DNA of 64,000 nt from Paenibacillus planticolens (GCF_013141725.1 NZ_WHNZ01000048.1:55260-119259); one strand, 5' to 3'. Positions 17,247 to 25,689 are shown, numbered from the stretch's first letter. Numbers and translations: made by a program. Notes: a model not told the origin generated them from the sequence alone.

Positions 17247-17648
17247 ATGAGGCAAAACCAAAAAGCCATGCTGCGCACAGCATGGCGGCGAAAAATCGGC
17301 GCACTCCTCGTTGCGCCGATGGTGCTCGCGTTAGCCGCGTGCAGCGGTGCTTCCGGTGGCGAAGCCACACCGAAGGCGCCGGCCGCTACCGCAGCAAGCG
17401 AGAGCAACCCTGCGTTCGTGAAGGCGCAGGAGCTCTTCACCGCGAACAAGTGCATCAGCTGCCACGGCGTGGATCTGTCCGGCAAAGTCGGCGCCAAGAC
17501 GAATTTGCAAAAGGTCGGCAGCAAGATGAGCAAAGAGCAAATTGCGAACCAGATCAAAAACGGCGGAGGCGGCATGCCCGTCTACAGCAATAAGCTGTCC
17601 GAAGAAGAAATCGGACTGCTGAGCGACTGGCTCAGCTCCAAGAAATAG
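17247..17648 (+). CDS. membrane-anchored class I cytochrome c (lipoprotein)
   Basis: A small c-type cytochrome of 133 residues. A basic start and hydrophobic stretch end in the lipobox LALAAC, so it is probably a lipoprotein on the outer face of the membrane, as for Bacillus cytochrome c551 (CccB). Heme attachment is CISCH and the sixth ligand is probably the methionine of GGGGMPVYS. The Ala/Thr/Pro-rich linker follows the lipid anchor. ATG 17247 is chosen because TAGGAGG lies 9 bases upstream; the frame opens at 17226 inside the previous gene. It ends 5 bases from the convergent acpS stop, with no terminator between. Confidence 0.88.
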   Translation: MRQNQKAMLRTAWRRKIGALLVAPMVLALAACSGASGGEATPKAPAATAASESNPAFVKAQELFTANKCISCHGVDLSGKVGAKTNLQKVGSKMSKEQIANQIKNGGGGMPVYSNKLSEEEIGLLSDWLSSKK

Positions 17649-17653
17649 CAGCC

Positions 17654-18040
17654 CTAGAGCTGCTCCACAATCGCATAGGCGGCAGCCATTGATTCCGTAT
17701 GCGTAATAGAGATATGGATTCGGTGGCTGCCTATTAGGCCTGCCCGCTGCAGCGCCTCCTCGCGCACCCGGCACTCCGGTTTGCCCTGTTCATCCGGCAG
17801 CACCTCCACATCCTGAAAGCCAATCTGCTTGCCAATGCCGCAGCCGATCGCTTTGACAATCGCTTCCTTCGCCGCAAAGCGGCCGGAAGCAAACTCCGCC
17901 AGCCGCCCGCGCCGCCTTTGCGCAAGCTCTCTCTCCTGAGGCGTCAAAATCCGCTCCAGAAACCTTTCGCCCGCAGATCCTTCCAGCATTTTACGCAGCC
18001 GTGCAATTTCAACTAGATCCGTACCGACACCAATAATCAT
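17654..18040 (-). CDS. acpS: holo-[acyl-carrier-protein] synthase
   Basis: Transfers 4'-phosphopantetheine from CoA to apo-ACP. 128 residues, the normal length. The two signature motifs are present: MIIGVGTDLVEIARL at the N terminus with the metal-binding aspartate, and FAAKEAIVKAIGCGIG with the second acidic residue. The C-terminal ISITHTESMAAAYAIVE strand is typical. The gene ends against the cytochrome c gene on the other strand. Confidence 0.95.
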   Translation of the reverse strand: MIIGVGTDLVEIARLRKMLEGSAGERFLERILTPQERELAQRRRGRLAEFASGRFAAKEAIVKAIGCGIGKQIGFQDVEVLPDEQGKPECRVREEALQRAGLIGSHRIHISITHTESMAAAYAIVEQL

Positions 18041-18227
18041 CGCTCTTCATCACCATTTTTCTTCCAGCGTTTTGCGTACACTGTACACGATTCGTCCCCC
18101 GCGGTCAAGAATTCATTAAGGGGCTCGCTTACTTCCAGGTAAGTAAGTAACACTATTTTCAGCTCTTCTGCCGGACATGAACTAGGCGTATACTGGACAT
18201 AGATTAAAAGCTGGGAGGCCAACACGA

Positions 18228-19205
18228 ATGAGAATCATGCCACTTGAAAAGCGTGGAATATCGAATAGCCGAATTGTTTTTGGATGTATGGGGCTTGGCG
18301 GAGATTGGACGTCGGCACCCTTGACCAAAGAGGATTACATCGTTGCCGAGAAAGCAGTAGAAGCTGCACTTTCCATTGGCATTACCATGTTCGATCATGC
18401 CGATATTTATAAAAGAGGGAAATCCGAAACGGTTTTCGGTGAAATCCTGAAGAAGAGACCTGATCTTCGCGATCAAATCATTCTTCAATCCAAGGTGGGG
18501 ATTCGCTTTCAGGACGATGTGAATCCACAGCGTTTTGATTTTAGCAAAAACCACATCATTCCTTCGGTCGATGGCATTCTCAGCCGCCTGGGCGTGGAAC
18601 ATCTGGATGTGCTGCTGCTTCACCGTCCGGATCCGCTTATGGAACCGGAAGAGATCGCTGAAGCTTTCAATCTATTGCGTTCTGCCGGCAAAGTGCGTCA
18701 CTTCGGCGTCTCTAATATGACCGCTGCACAAATGCGCTTTATTCAAAATTCCCTGCCTGAACCACTCGTGGTGAATCAGCTGGAACTGAGCCTGGCTCGC
18801 CTGGACTGGATTGAACAAGGCATTCTGGTCAATCAAAAAGCCGGCATAGACGTCAACTTCGAGGGTGGCATCCTGGAGCACTGCCAGATGGCGGATATTC
18901 AGCTTCAAGCTTGGGGCCCTCTGGCTAAAGGTAAATTCTCCGGCAGAGCGATCGAAGACGAGCCGGAGAACATCAAGCACACAGCTGCCCTCGTTCAGAA
19001 ACTGGCTGCTCAAAAAGAAACGACACCGGAAGCCATCGTGCTCGGCTGGTTAATGAAGCACCCGGCCCGCATCCAGCCGGTCATTGGAACTTCCTCGCCT
19101 GAGCGCGTCCTAGCTTGCCAAGATGCGCTTCGCGCCTCTGAAAACATGACGCGTGAAGAGTGGTACACGCTGCTTGAAAGCTCACGCGGCGTTCGCGTTC
19201 CATAG
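18228..19205 (+). CDS. aldo/keto reductase (YdhF-like)
   Basis: A 325-residue NAD(P)H-dependent oxidoreductase of the AKR superfamily. The catalytic tetrad is visible: Asp and Tyr in MFDHADIYKRGKSE, Lys in LQSKVG, His in VLLLHRPDPL. The cofactor region near the C terminus reads PVIGTSSPERVLACQDAL. Closest in layout to E. coli YdhF. Substrate unknown. Note that the cofactor-binding part RIQPVIGTSSPERV is standard for this subgroup. GGGAGGCC lies upstream of the ATG; TATACT at about 18188 is a likely -10. Confidence 0.9.
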   Translation: MRIMPLEKRGISNSRIVFGCMGLGGDWTSAPLTKEDYIVAEKAVEAALSIGITMFDHADIYKRGKSETVFGEILKKRPDLRDQIILQSKVGIRFQDDVNPQRFDFSKNHIIPSVDGILSRLGVEHLDVLLLHRPDPLMEPEEIAEAFNLLRSAGKVRHFGVSNMTAAQMRFIQNSLPEPLVVNQLELSLARLDWIEQGILVNQKAGIDVNFEGGILEHCQMADIQLQAWGPLAKGKFSGRAIEDEPENIKHTAALVQKLAAQKETTPEAIVLGWLMKHPARIQPVIGTSSPERVLACQDALRASENMTREEWYTLLESSRGVRVP

Positions 19206-19208
19206 GCA

Positions 19209-19241
19209 CAAAACCCCCAACCTCAAAGGCTGGGGGTTTTA
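19209..19241. terminator. bidirectional terminator, aldo/keto reductase and nadE
   Basis: AAAACCCCCAACCT / AGGCTGGGGGTTTT hairpin between two convergent genes, with T-runs on both strands. Confidence 0.9.
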
Positions 19242-19252
19242 TTCTAGTGCTC

Positions 19253-20062
19253 TTAAATGCCCGGAATCGCAATACGTTTATGCTCCGTTTTGAGATACTG
19301 TTTCTCCAGCTTCTCTTGGACAGCCGGATCGATTTGCTTGCCTTCCAGGTAGTCGCTGTTATCGCCGTATGTAATGCCGAGCTCATTTTCGTCCGTCTGA
19401 CCGTCCCAAAGTCCGGCTGTCGGAGCCTTATCCAGCACGCTTTGCGGAACGCCAAGCTTCGCTGCCAAGGTGCGCACTTGGCGCTTGTTCAGCGTGCTCA
19501 GCGGCGTGATGTCGACGGCACCGTCGCCGTATTTGGTGAAGAATCCGGTAATCGCTTCGGAGGCATGGTCTGTTCCCACAACGATCAGGCCCAGCTCAAA
19601 CGCAAGCGCATACTGCATCACCATACGCGTCCGCGCTTTGATGTTGCCTTTGCCGCCACGGCTGACATGCTGGTGAACGCCGATATGCTTGAGCCCGTAC
19701 TCGACTTCAATCGCGATTTCGTCGACGGCCTCTTCAATGTTGTTCTCGATTTGATATTTCAAATCGAATGCTTTGGCCACCGCGTAGCTATCTTCGATAT
19801 CCACTTGCTGACCGTATGGTTGAAACACGCCGACTGTTTTATATTCGGTGCCCTTTTCCGCTGTCAGCTCGTCCGTCGCTTGCTTGCACAAGCCTGTCGC
19901 TACGGCGCTGTCGATTCCGCCGCTGATTGCGATCAGCAGGCCGTTCGCTTTCGCGCCAAGCACATAGTTTTTCAGAAAGTCCACCCGTTTGCGGATTTCT
20001 TCATCCATATCAATTTCCGGCTTTACGCCGAGCTTTGCGATAATTTCTGCTTGCAAACTCAT
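19253..20062 (-). CDS. nadE: NH3-dependent NAD+ synthetase
   Basis: Forms NAD+ from deamido-NAD+, ATP and ammonia in the cytosol. 269 residues, lacking a glutaminase domain. The P-loop motif of the N-type ATP pyrophosphatase fold is LIAISGGIDSAVATG, and later conserved segments VVGTDHASEAITGFFTKYGDG and LAAKLGVPQSVLDKAPTAGLW (given in parts) match the family. The ATG at 20062 follows GGTGGAGAG; the frame also opens at a GTG (20074) inside this site. A strong promoter lies at 20112-20140. Confidence 0.96.
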   Translation of the reverse strand: MSLQAEIIAKLGVKPEIDMDEEIRKRVDFLKNYVLGAKANGLLIAISGGIDSAVATGLCKQATDELTAEKGTEYKTVGVFQPYGQQVDIEDSYAVAKAFDLKYQIENNIEEAVDEIAIEVEYGLKHIGVHQHVSRGGKGNIKARTRMVMQYALAFELGLIVVGTDHASEAITGFFTKYGDGAVDITPLSTLNKRQVRTLAAKLGVPQSVLDKAPTAGLWDGQTDENELGITYGDNSDYLEGKQIDPAVQEKLEKQYLKTEHKRIAIPGI

Positions 20063-20111
20063 GCCTCTCTCCACCTTTTCTATAGTGTGAAACCAACATT
20101 CTTTGAAATCT

Positions 20112-20140
20112 AGTATAGACTTTCAACCTTGAAATTTCAA
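20112..20140 (-). promoter_or_regulatory. sigma-A promoter of nadE
   Basis: Minus-strand -35 TTGAAA (20140-20135), 17-base spacer, -10 TATACT (20117-20112). Confidence 0.65.
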
Positions 20141-20167
20141 AGTATAATCGCATTTTTCCGCCCCGTA

Positions 20168-20212
20168 AAAAAGGAAAAGACCCGCCATGCATCAGCTGCA
20201 ATAGCGAGTCAA
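20168..20212 (-). terminator. probable terminator of the bacilliredoxin gene
   Basis: Minus-strand imperfect hairpin GACTCGC...GGCGGGTC followed by TTTTCCTTTTTT, about 15 bases past the stop. Confidence 0.55.
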
Positions 20213-20227
20213 ATCCCTAGACGTTCA

Positions 20228-20665
20228 TTATTTGCAATATTGATTGAAAGCACCGATCAAGTCGCCGGCAATCATATCGGCCGAACGGTCTTCAATTTGA
20301 TGACGTTGAATGAAGTGAGCCAGCTCACCGTTTTTGAACAACGCGATGGATGGGGAAGATGGCGGGTATGGTGCCAAATATTCACGAGCCTTCGCTGTTG
20401 CATCCTTCTCTTGACCTGCGAACACGGTGTATGTGTATGTTGGCAGCGTATCGTTTTGAAGAGCTTTTGCCACACCTGGACGACATTGACCTGCTGCGCA
20501 TCCGCAAACGGAATTGATAACGAGCAGCATCGTGCCGTCTTTGGATTTCTCAATCGCTTCATCCACTTGCTCTGGAGTCAGAAGCTCCGTAATTCCCAGA
20601 CGAGTCAAATCTTCCCTCATCGGTTTAACCATATCTTTCATGTAGGAATCAAAAGACATTGCCAT
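20228..20665 (-). CDS. brxA: bacilliredoxin, BrxA/BrxB family (YphP/YqiW)
   Basis: A 145-residue thioredoxin-fold protein that removes bacillithiol from oxidised protein thiols. The family CGC active site lies in SVCGCAAGQCRPG, and PPSSPSIALFKNGELAHFIQRH (in parts) matches the conserved C-terminal half. The same region holds an extra cysteine (GQC) absent from several relatives. The ATG at 20665 (MAMSFDSYM) corresponds to the start of B. subtilis YphP; a GTG three codons earlier lies inside the AAGGGGTGG site. Its presence implies a bacillithiol-using organism. BrxA versus BrxB cannot be settled by eye. Confidence 0.9.
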   Translation of the reverse strand: MAMSFDSYMKDMVKPMREDLTRLGITELLTPEQVDEAIEKSKDGTMLLVINSVCGCAAGQCRPGVAKALQNDTLPTYTYTVFAGQEKDATAKAREYLAPYPPSSPSIALFKNGELAHFIQRHQIEDRSADMIAGDLIGAFNQYCK

Positions 20666-20722
20666 ATGTGCCACCCCTTAGGATTTAATAGTTACTCTCA
20701 AAACGTAATCGTTACAACTTAT

Positions 20723-20750
20723 ATTATACATCCGATAACGATGAATGCAA
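20723..20750 (-). promoter_or_regulatory. sigma-A promoter of the bacilliredoxin gene
   Basis: Minus-strand -35 TTGCAT (20750-20745), 16-base spacer, -10 TATAAT (20728-20723). Confidence 0.6.
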
Positions 20751-20803
20751 AGTGTTAGTCGACCTGTTCCATTACTTCGCAGGGCCAAAGGTTCATCTTT
20801 CAT

Positions 20804-20837
20804 ATAAAAAGACCTCCCGAATAAGATCGGCAGGCCT
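20804..20837 (-). terminator. terminator after the DUF3905 gene
   Basis: Minus-strand arms AGGCCTGCCGA and TTCGGGAGGTCT with two imperfect pairs, then TTTTTATA. Confidence 0.7.
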
Positions 20838-20864
20838 CTCTGCTTGGATGTAGTTAGCTTGTTT

Positions 20865-21251
20865 CTACGCCTCATCCTTCTTCTTCGTACTGGAAGACTC
20901 TCCCGGCTCAAAAGAAACATCTTTATCCGGATGTGTAAAAATTCCGCTTTGCGGCAAAATGCCTTTTTCGAAATAATCGCGGTTCTCTGCGCTTTGGAAA
21001 CCAATGTCCTTATACGGATGAACCCATTCATCTCCGGCCATGACTTCGGGATCGGTCTCTGCCGTCCACTGCTCAAGCGGGGAGTTGTCGGATTCATACT
21101 CATGATCGCCGATGACGACGCCGTGCTCGTTAACGAAAGCTTCTCTAGGACCGCGCCCCTGCTCAAACTGTGGGAGGAAATCGATCTCGAATGGATCGAG
21201 ATTGCTTTGGTCCTGTGCGGATTTAGCTGACTTCTTCGGATCTTGACTCAT
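20865..21251 (-). CDS. DUF3905-like hypothetical protein
   Basis: A 128-residue acidic, soluble protein with no signal or membrane segment. The central part, DPEVMAGDEWVHPYKDIGF followed by ENRDYFEKG, is what I associate with the DUF3905 family of spore formers; that assignment is from memory and moderate. The N and C termini are low-complexity (Lys/Ser-rich and Glu/Lys-rich). Its ATG overlaps the stop of the Lgt-like gene (ATGA), so the pair is translationally coupled. Confidence 0.7.
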   Translation of the reverse strand: MSQDPKKSAKSAQDQSNLDPFEIDFLPQFEQGRGPREAFVNEHGVVIGDHEYESDNSPLEQWTAETDPEVMAGDEWVHPYKDIGFQSAENRDYFEKGILPQSGIFTHPDKDVSFEPGESSSTKKKDEA

Positions 21252-22192
21252 GTCGATGGCCGGTTGGGTCCGTCCAGTTTTTTGTCAACAAAGCCCTCTT
21301 TACCTGCGGTTGAGGAGGATGCAGCTTTCTCGCGTTCTTGGTTTTGCTGTTCTTGCTGGATTTGGGTCTTGGAATCGTTTTGACTCATTGCACTCAGCTC
21401 CCTTCTTCCAGTATTATGTGCCAAAGCAGGGAGTAGCATTCCAACCACGAGCATGAAAAGGAAGATGAGCTGTGCCATGCTTAAATAGAGAAAACCCGGT
21501 TTAGCAGCAGTAAAAAAACTAGCCAGCATCCCTGCAGCGCCTCCGTAAATCAGCGAGTATTTCAGCAGAAATCCGCTCCCGTAACTCATACGACGACCCT
21601 CATACCCAATCTGCCAAATAAGCAGCGGCACAAGCAGCAGTGAAACATATGCGTGATAAGGATGAAAACGGGACACGGTACCTTTGACGCCTATCCCCCA
21701 TGGCCATGCAGTAGGCAGTCCGTATGCCGGAACCAGCGCACAATAGAGGAACGCAGCGGCAGTCAGGCCAATCACGAGAATATCCAGAAAAAAGTACAGC
21801 GGAATACGCAGCTTCCGTATTTGAACGTACATATAACCACAAGCCAGCAGGAGCCCAAGCGCTATTTCTGTGCTGGAGCCAACGACCATCAGCAATTTTA
21901 GCGGACTTGTCCAAATCAATGAGGGCTGCGTGAAAATAACGCCAAACTTCCAAGTGAGGACTACGATGATAGCCCCGCCAAAAACAATATCGTCGATTGG
22001 TTTGGTCATGGCTGGAACTTCCAAAGTTTGAGTCGAAGACCCGGAATGCTCCCGCTCTCGACCTTGCTTCAGATTCCCCAAATGCCGCGCTGTCCTTCGT
22101 ATAAGCCATAAGCCCAAAACACAAACAAGCAGCAGCGCCGCCAACCTCCCTTGAAGCTGAAGAGGTCCAATTTGCAACACATCAGGCATCAC
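21248..22192 (-). CDS. Lgt-like polytopic membrane protein (probable divergent paralogue)
   Basis: About 314 residues with seven or more membrane segments and a long Gln/Ser/Lys-rich C-terminal tail. The start PDVLQIGPLQLQGRLAALLL resembles the first segment of prolipoprotein diacylglyceryl transferase (Lgt), and FHPYHAYVSLLLVPLLIW resembles the Lgt HPTxLYE region with the Tyr-Glu pair changed. The catalytic HGG motif and the Lgt signature arginine segment are not evident, so transferase activity is doubtful. Start taken at GTG 22192 (9 bases after GAGAGAGAGGGG); the frame opens at 22252. Confidence 0.65.
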   Translation of the reverse strand: MMPDVLQIGPLQLQGRLAALLLVCVLGLWLIRRTARHLGNLKQGREREHSGSSTQTLEVPAMTKPIDDIVFGGAIIVVLTWKFGVIFTQPSLIWTSPLKLLMVVGSSTEIALGLLLACGYMYVQIRKLRIPLYFFLDILVIGLTAAAFLYCALVPAYGLPTAWPWGIGVKGTVSRFHPYHAYVSLLLVPLLIWQIGYEGRRMSYGSGFLLKYSLIYGGAAGMLASFFTAAKPGFLYLSMAQLIFLFMLVVGMLLPALAHNTGRRELSAMSQNDSKTQIQQEQQNQEREKAASSSTAGKEGFVDKKLDGPNRPST

Positions 22193-22255
22193 GAACGCCA
22201 GCCCCTCTCTCTCAATTACTTCCATCGTAACGAGAGGTGAAGAGATGTGCAACTG

Positions 22256-23176
22256 TCACGGCTCCAGAAACTGAAACGTGAACGAAGTTTTCTGCAGTTT
22301 GTCAAAGCGGAATCCAGCAGCTTTCAGCTTTCGAAGAACAACGGGCAGCGCTTCTACGGTGGTCGTCTTGTACGTGTTATCGTGCATAAGTACAATGACG
22401 CGCTTTTTCCCTTTGCTTGCGCTCAGCACGGAGTCGATAATCATGTCTCTATCCTGTACAGGAGCCGCTGCATCCGTCGAGCTGACGTTCCAGTCAAAAT
22501 ACTGGTACCCCTCCTCTCTCACAGCGGCCGCCACCTTATTCATGACGCCCCTGCCGCCGGACTTCCAGCTCAAATGATTGTTCGAACCGCCCGGAAACCG
22601 TAAAATATCAGGTCGATACCCAACCGTCTCCTCCAGCAACCGATCCAGCTTGCGCGCATCCTTCATGAAAGCTTCAGGGGATTTATATATACGGTTATAG
22701 TCATGCGAATACGTATGATTCCCAAGTGCATGTCCATCCGCCGCGATTTCTCTGTATAGCGACTTCCCTTCGCTCGTTTCTGTGCCTATGACGAAGAAAG
22801 TCGCAGTTGCTCCAAAGGTTTTTAAAATATGTAGAATCTTCCTCGTACTCGCAGAAGGCCCGTCATCAAAGGTCAAATAGGCGATCTTATCCCCGGCAGG
22901 AGGAGATGAGTGTGGTGGTCCTGTGTAAAAATGCCTCGTCTCCACAATGGCTGTATCTAAGCCCTTCACTTCCGCTTCCGCTGCCGTAGCCGTAGCCGGT
23001 GTCGGTGTCGGTGTCGGACTTCCCCCGGATTCGATGCTTGCCGTTATTCCTGACAACTGGCTTGGAGCCTGCTTGGCTTGCTCCGTATGAATTTGAGCAG
23101 CCGAACATCCAGCTAAATTAGCGCTAATTATTAACCCCATTACATAAACACCTGTTCTGCGTATCTGAACCCCCAT
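22256..23176 (-). CDS. polysaccharide deacetylase lipoprotein (NodB domain)
   Basis: A 306-residue exported lipoprotein (lipobox ANLAGC) with a Thr/Pro repeat linker (TPTPTPATATA) and a NodB homology domain at about residues 100-290. Motif 1 is YLTFDDGPS (catalytic Asp and metal Asp), motif 2 is GNHTYSHDY (metal histidines), and DILRFPGGSNN is motif 3. Such enzymes deacetylate peptidoglycan or other GlcNAc polymers. The closing part QYFDWNVSSTDAA and VIVLMHDNTYKTTTVEALP complete the fold. GAGGAGGGGGAG precedes the start. Confidence 0.92.
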   Translation of the reverse strand: MGVQIRRTGVYVMGLIISANLAGCSAAQIHTEQAKQAPSQLSGITASIESGGSPTPTPTPATATAAEAEVKGLDTAIVETRHFYTGPPHSSPPAGDKIAYLTFDDGPSASTRKILHILKTFGATATFFVIGTETSEGKSLYREIAADGHALGNHTYSHDYNRIYKSPEAFMKDARKLDRLLEETVGYRPDILRFPGGSNNHLSWKSGGRGVMNKVAAAVREEGYQYFDWNVSSTDAAAPVQDRDMIIDSVLSASKGKKRVIVLMHDNTYKTTTVEALPVVLRKLKAAGFRFDKLQKTSFTFQFLEP

Positions 23177-23344
23177 CCAAGCTCCCCCTCCTCATGCAAA
23201 TCCTGAGCTTTTTTAGTATGGCTTCCCTCGCATTCGACATTAAATCCAATATTTCCCGGGAAATCCGCAGATTCAGCTCCGGCCGCCTCTACACATTTCC
23301 GGCACTTTCGTCACACCCCGCCAATTCCACTCATGAATCCGCAC

Positions 23345-23390
23345 AAAAAAAAGAGACCTCCCAGGTAAAATATCTACCTTGGGACAGTCC
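23345..23390 (-). terminator. terminator of the Lia/Psp-like operon
   Basis: Minus-strand hairpin around CCCAAGGTA...TACCTGGG, then GAGGTCTC and TTTTTTTT, immediately after the second PspA gene. Confidence 0.75.
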
Positions 23391-23406
23391 CTTCGTATCC
23401 AGCCGC

Positions 23407-24093
23407 TTATTCAGCCGTGTTACCGTTTAGTTTCTCTCTCAGCAGGTTCATCTGCTCATCGACCTTCGCTTGCTTCGCAACATCTACAGGCGTGTAGCTG
23501 CCCACTGTTCCTGCAGATACATAAGGCTTGCGGGCGATTTCCGCTTCTACTTCCAACTGGATGATTTTTTCTTCCATACGTTGGAAGCCGCGGGATGCGC
23601 TGCCGCTCTCAATCACGCCGTTATAGGAAACTTGCGCCATTTGCTTTTTCGCTTTGGCTAACTGAGCGCGGGATACAAGCTCGTTGCGTTTGTTGCGCAT
23701 TTTGTAGAACTCATCTTTCATTTCATGAAGCTGTTGCGTCAATTCATCTGCATGCGCTTTGGCTGAAGCATACAAATCCGTGTATTCGGCAATTTTGTCT
23801 TCGTGGTACAATTTTTCTTCAACCGCTTGGCGAGCGATGGCTTCTTGGCCGTTTTTAATCGCTGCGGAAGCTTTCGCTTCACGGTCAGCTACTAAACGAA
23901 CGGACTCTTCAAGGCGCTGCTTCAATTTACGTTCGCTCGCAATTTGTCTGGCTACGGTTACTTCCGCCTGCGCAATTTCTTGCTCCATGTCGCGCAGATA
24001 TTGATTCAACATAACGATCGGATCCTCGATTTTATCCAATACCTCGTGGATTGATGCTTTTGTCATATCTTTCATTCTTGTAAATACTCCCAT
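23407..24093 (-). CDS. PspA/IM30 family protein (second copy in operon)
   Basis: A 228-residue mainly alpha-helical, coiled-coil protein of the PspA/IM30/LiaH family, which oligomerises on the cytoplasmic membrane face during envelope stress. The start MGVFTRMKDMTKASIHEVLD and EDPIVMLNQYLRDMEQEI are diagnostic. It is the last gene of LiaI-like / PspA / PspC / PspA. It differs clearly from the first copy (24530-25225), so the duplication is old. GGAGACGTG lies upstream. Confidence 0.92.
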   Translation of the reverse strand: MGVFTRMKDMTKASIHEVLDKIEDPIVMLNQYLRDMEQEIAQAEVTVARQIASERKLKQRLEESVRLVADREAKASAAIKNGQEAIARQAVEEKLYHEDKIAEYTDLYASAKAHADELTQQLHEMKDEFYKMRNKRNELVSRAQLAKAKKQMAQVSYNGVIESGSASRGFQRMEEKIIQLEVEAEIARKPYVSAGTVGSYTPVDVAKQAKVDEQMNLLREKLNGNTAE

Positions 24094-24096
24094 GGT

Positions 24097-24561
24097 TTAC
24101 ACGTCTCCTTTTTTAATATCAATTGGTTGTTGTTCAAAACGAGCGACTTTGGCTCGAAGTTCTTCCACTTCTCTTTGCAGAGCTTTCTTCTCAATATCTT
24201 TCATCATTTCATCGATGTTGTTGGTCTTGCTTGCCTCATACTGTGCGTTATAGCCTGCATGCTGCGGCGGCACTTGATTATGGTGCGGCTTGTAAGCATT
24301 CCCATTCCAACCACCACCATTGTACGGCGGGCGGGTATAGGAGCCCGCATAAGGATCATATGGCGGCTGGTCATAGCCAGGTTCTTTCGGGATCACGATT
24401 GCCGCGATAAAGTAGATGAAAATGACCGTTCCTCCAGTGAAAAATGTCGTGATCACCACTAACAACCGCAGAAGTGTAGCATCTACATTCATAGCCTCGG
24501 CGAGGCCGCCGCAAAGACCGGTAACTTTTTTATCTCTTCGTGAGCGGTAAAGTTTGCTCAT
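24097..24561 (-). CDS. PspC domain membrane protein
   Basis: A 154-residue protein with an N-terminal PspC domain (SKLYRSRRDKKVTGLCGGLAE, then two hydrophobic segments around LLRLLVVITTFFTGGTVIFIYF). The middle is Pro/Tyr/Asn-rich (PPYDPYAGSYTRPPYNGGGW) and the C terminus is a short coiled coil (EKKALQREVEELRAKVARFEQQ). It probably links the membrane to the PspA proteins. Its start overlaps the end of the first PspA gene by 32 bases, and the second PspA gene starts 3 bases after it. Confidence 0.9.
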   Translation of the reverse strand: MSKLYRSRRDKKVTGLCGGLAEAMNVDATLLRLLVVITTFFTGGTVIFIYFIAAIVIPKEPGYDQPPYDPYAGSYTRPPYNGGGWNGNAYKPHHNQVPPQHAGYNAQYEASKTNNIDEMMKDIEKKALQREVEELRAKVARFEQQPIDIKKGDV

Positions 24562-25225
24562 GATTGTTTGTTCCCTCCTGATTCAGCCTATTTCGCAGAG
24601 CTTCCAACTCAGCATCTACAGCCGGGTTCCCCCCACCGTAGTAGCTTTCGCGGCCCATGCGCCTTACATCTCGGAGCGTTCTTGCATGAAGCTCCATATC
24701 GGATACGCGCTCTTCCAAGCGGCCGAACATCCGTGGTGACGCATCCTGCGACACACTGCTGCGAGCATGCAATCTTTGCTGCAAACGGGCGGATTCCATC
24801 CGGGCCAGATAGTAGCTGCGTTTGTCTGCCACTTCTTTGTAATCAGCCTTGAGCTGCTGCAACTCTTCATCCAATTCCAGGATGGATTGTTTAGCTTGCT
24901 CATACAACTCGCGATATTGCTCGCTTTTCTCCTCGGCTTGCAGCTTCTCTTGAAGCACAATCCGTGCCATATGTTCTTCGCCGGCTTTCAGAGCCAGGAG
25001 CGCTTGCTGCTCACGCTTTTCTTTGGTTTCGAGCGCCGTCAAATATTGCTGCCGAAGCGACGCGGCGTGGGTGACGCATTGCTGATACAACCTCTCGGAT
25101 TGCTGAAGCTGTTCGCGCTGCGCTGCTAAGTATTGGTCAATCAATCGAACCGGATCTTCCGACCGTTCCAAATGCTCGTTCAGGGATGCTACGGTAATGT
25201 CTCTCATACGCCTCAATAGGCTCAT
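24530..25225 (-). CDS. PspA/IM30 family protein (first copy in operon)
   Basis: A 231-residue helical PspA-like protein starting MSLLRRMRDITVASLNEHLE with SEDPVRLIDQYLAAQREQLQ. It is more diverged than the second copy and rich in Gln. The 3' end overlaps the PspC start by 32 bases. AAGGTGG precedes the ATG. Having two unlike PspA proteins around one PspC suggests hetero-oligomers or separate cues; that is inference. Confidence 0.88.
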   Translation of the reverse strand: MSLLRRMRDITVASLNEHLERSEDPVRLIDQYLAAQREQLQQSERLYQQCVTHAASLRQQYLTALETKEKREQQALLALKAGEEHMARIVLQEKLQAEEKSEQYRELYEQAKQSILELDEELQQLKADYKEVADKRSYYLARMESARLQQRLHARSSVSQDASPRMFGRLEERVSDMELHARTLRDVRRMGRESYYGGGNPAVDAELEALRNRLNQEGTNNHEQTLPLTKR

Positions 25226-25267
25226 CTCTCATACCACCTTTTTCACTCTCTGTTTTTCAATCCATAT

Positions 25268-25564
25268 TTACACGGTTCTTCTTGTCAACATCGAAACCCC
25301 GTAACCAATCAATCCAATCGCCAGAAGAATAATGATCCAACCGGCCAGTTTGCCGACCAGGATGATACCGCCAATTCCGGCAATAATCCAACCGAATTTA
25401 TTCCCGTTCTGAATGCCGATATAACCTAGACCGACCATTCCAATCGGAATCAGGTATCCCATCACAGAGCCAATAAATGGTCCGAAGTGGAGTCCCAGCT
25501 TGTTAAGCAGAATCAGTGCGCCGAATGCGATAAGCAGAGCGGCTAAGCCTGTATTTCTTTTCAT
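25268..25564 (-). CDS. LiaI/LiaF-type transmembrane domain protein
   Basis: A 98-residue protein with four short hydrophobic segments (TGLAALLIAFGALILLNKLG, GYLIPIGMVGLGYIGIQNG, FGWIIAGIGGIILVGKLAG, IIILLAIGLIGYGVSM), the pattern of the LiaI/LiaF transmembrane region. It heads the operon that continues with PspA, PspC and PspA; in B. subtilis LiaI anchors LiaH at the membrane. No LiaFSR regulator genes are adjacent. Confidence 0.82.
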   Translation of the reverse strand: MKRNTGLAALLIAFGALILLNKLGLHFGPFIGSVMGYLIPIGMVGLGYIGIQNGNKFGWIIAGIGGIILVGKLAGWIIILLAIGLIGYGVSMLTRRTV

Positions 25565-25689
25565 GATTTCGTCACCGCCTTTCGTTATGTGCTGTGCTCT
25601 TGTTCATGTCTTTATTTTAGGTAAAATGGAGCCTTTCCAAAACGGACCGTGGACGGTATTTAATCCTAGACCTTAGTCGGGGCGCAACT

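Noticed and set aside
18037..18225. 62-codon frame on the minus strand just before acpS, overlapping its start by ATGA
   Set aside because: It has no family resemblance, lies over the promoter and ribosome site of the divergent aldo/keto reductase gene, and its GTG start has no ribosome site.
19247..20113. 288-codon plus-strand frame opposite nadE
   Set aside because: Antisense shadow of nadE, with cysteine- and histidine-rich nonsense composition.
20678..21166. 162-codon minus-strand frame overlapping the DUF3905 gene
   Set aside because: Same strand but another frame; low-complexity Arg/Ser-rich translation and no ribosome site.
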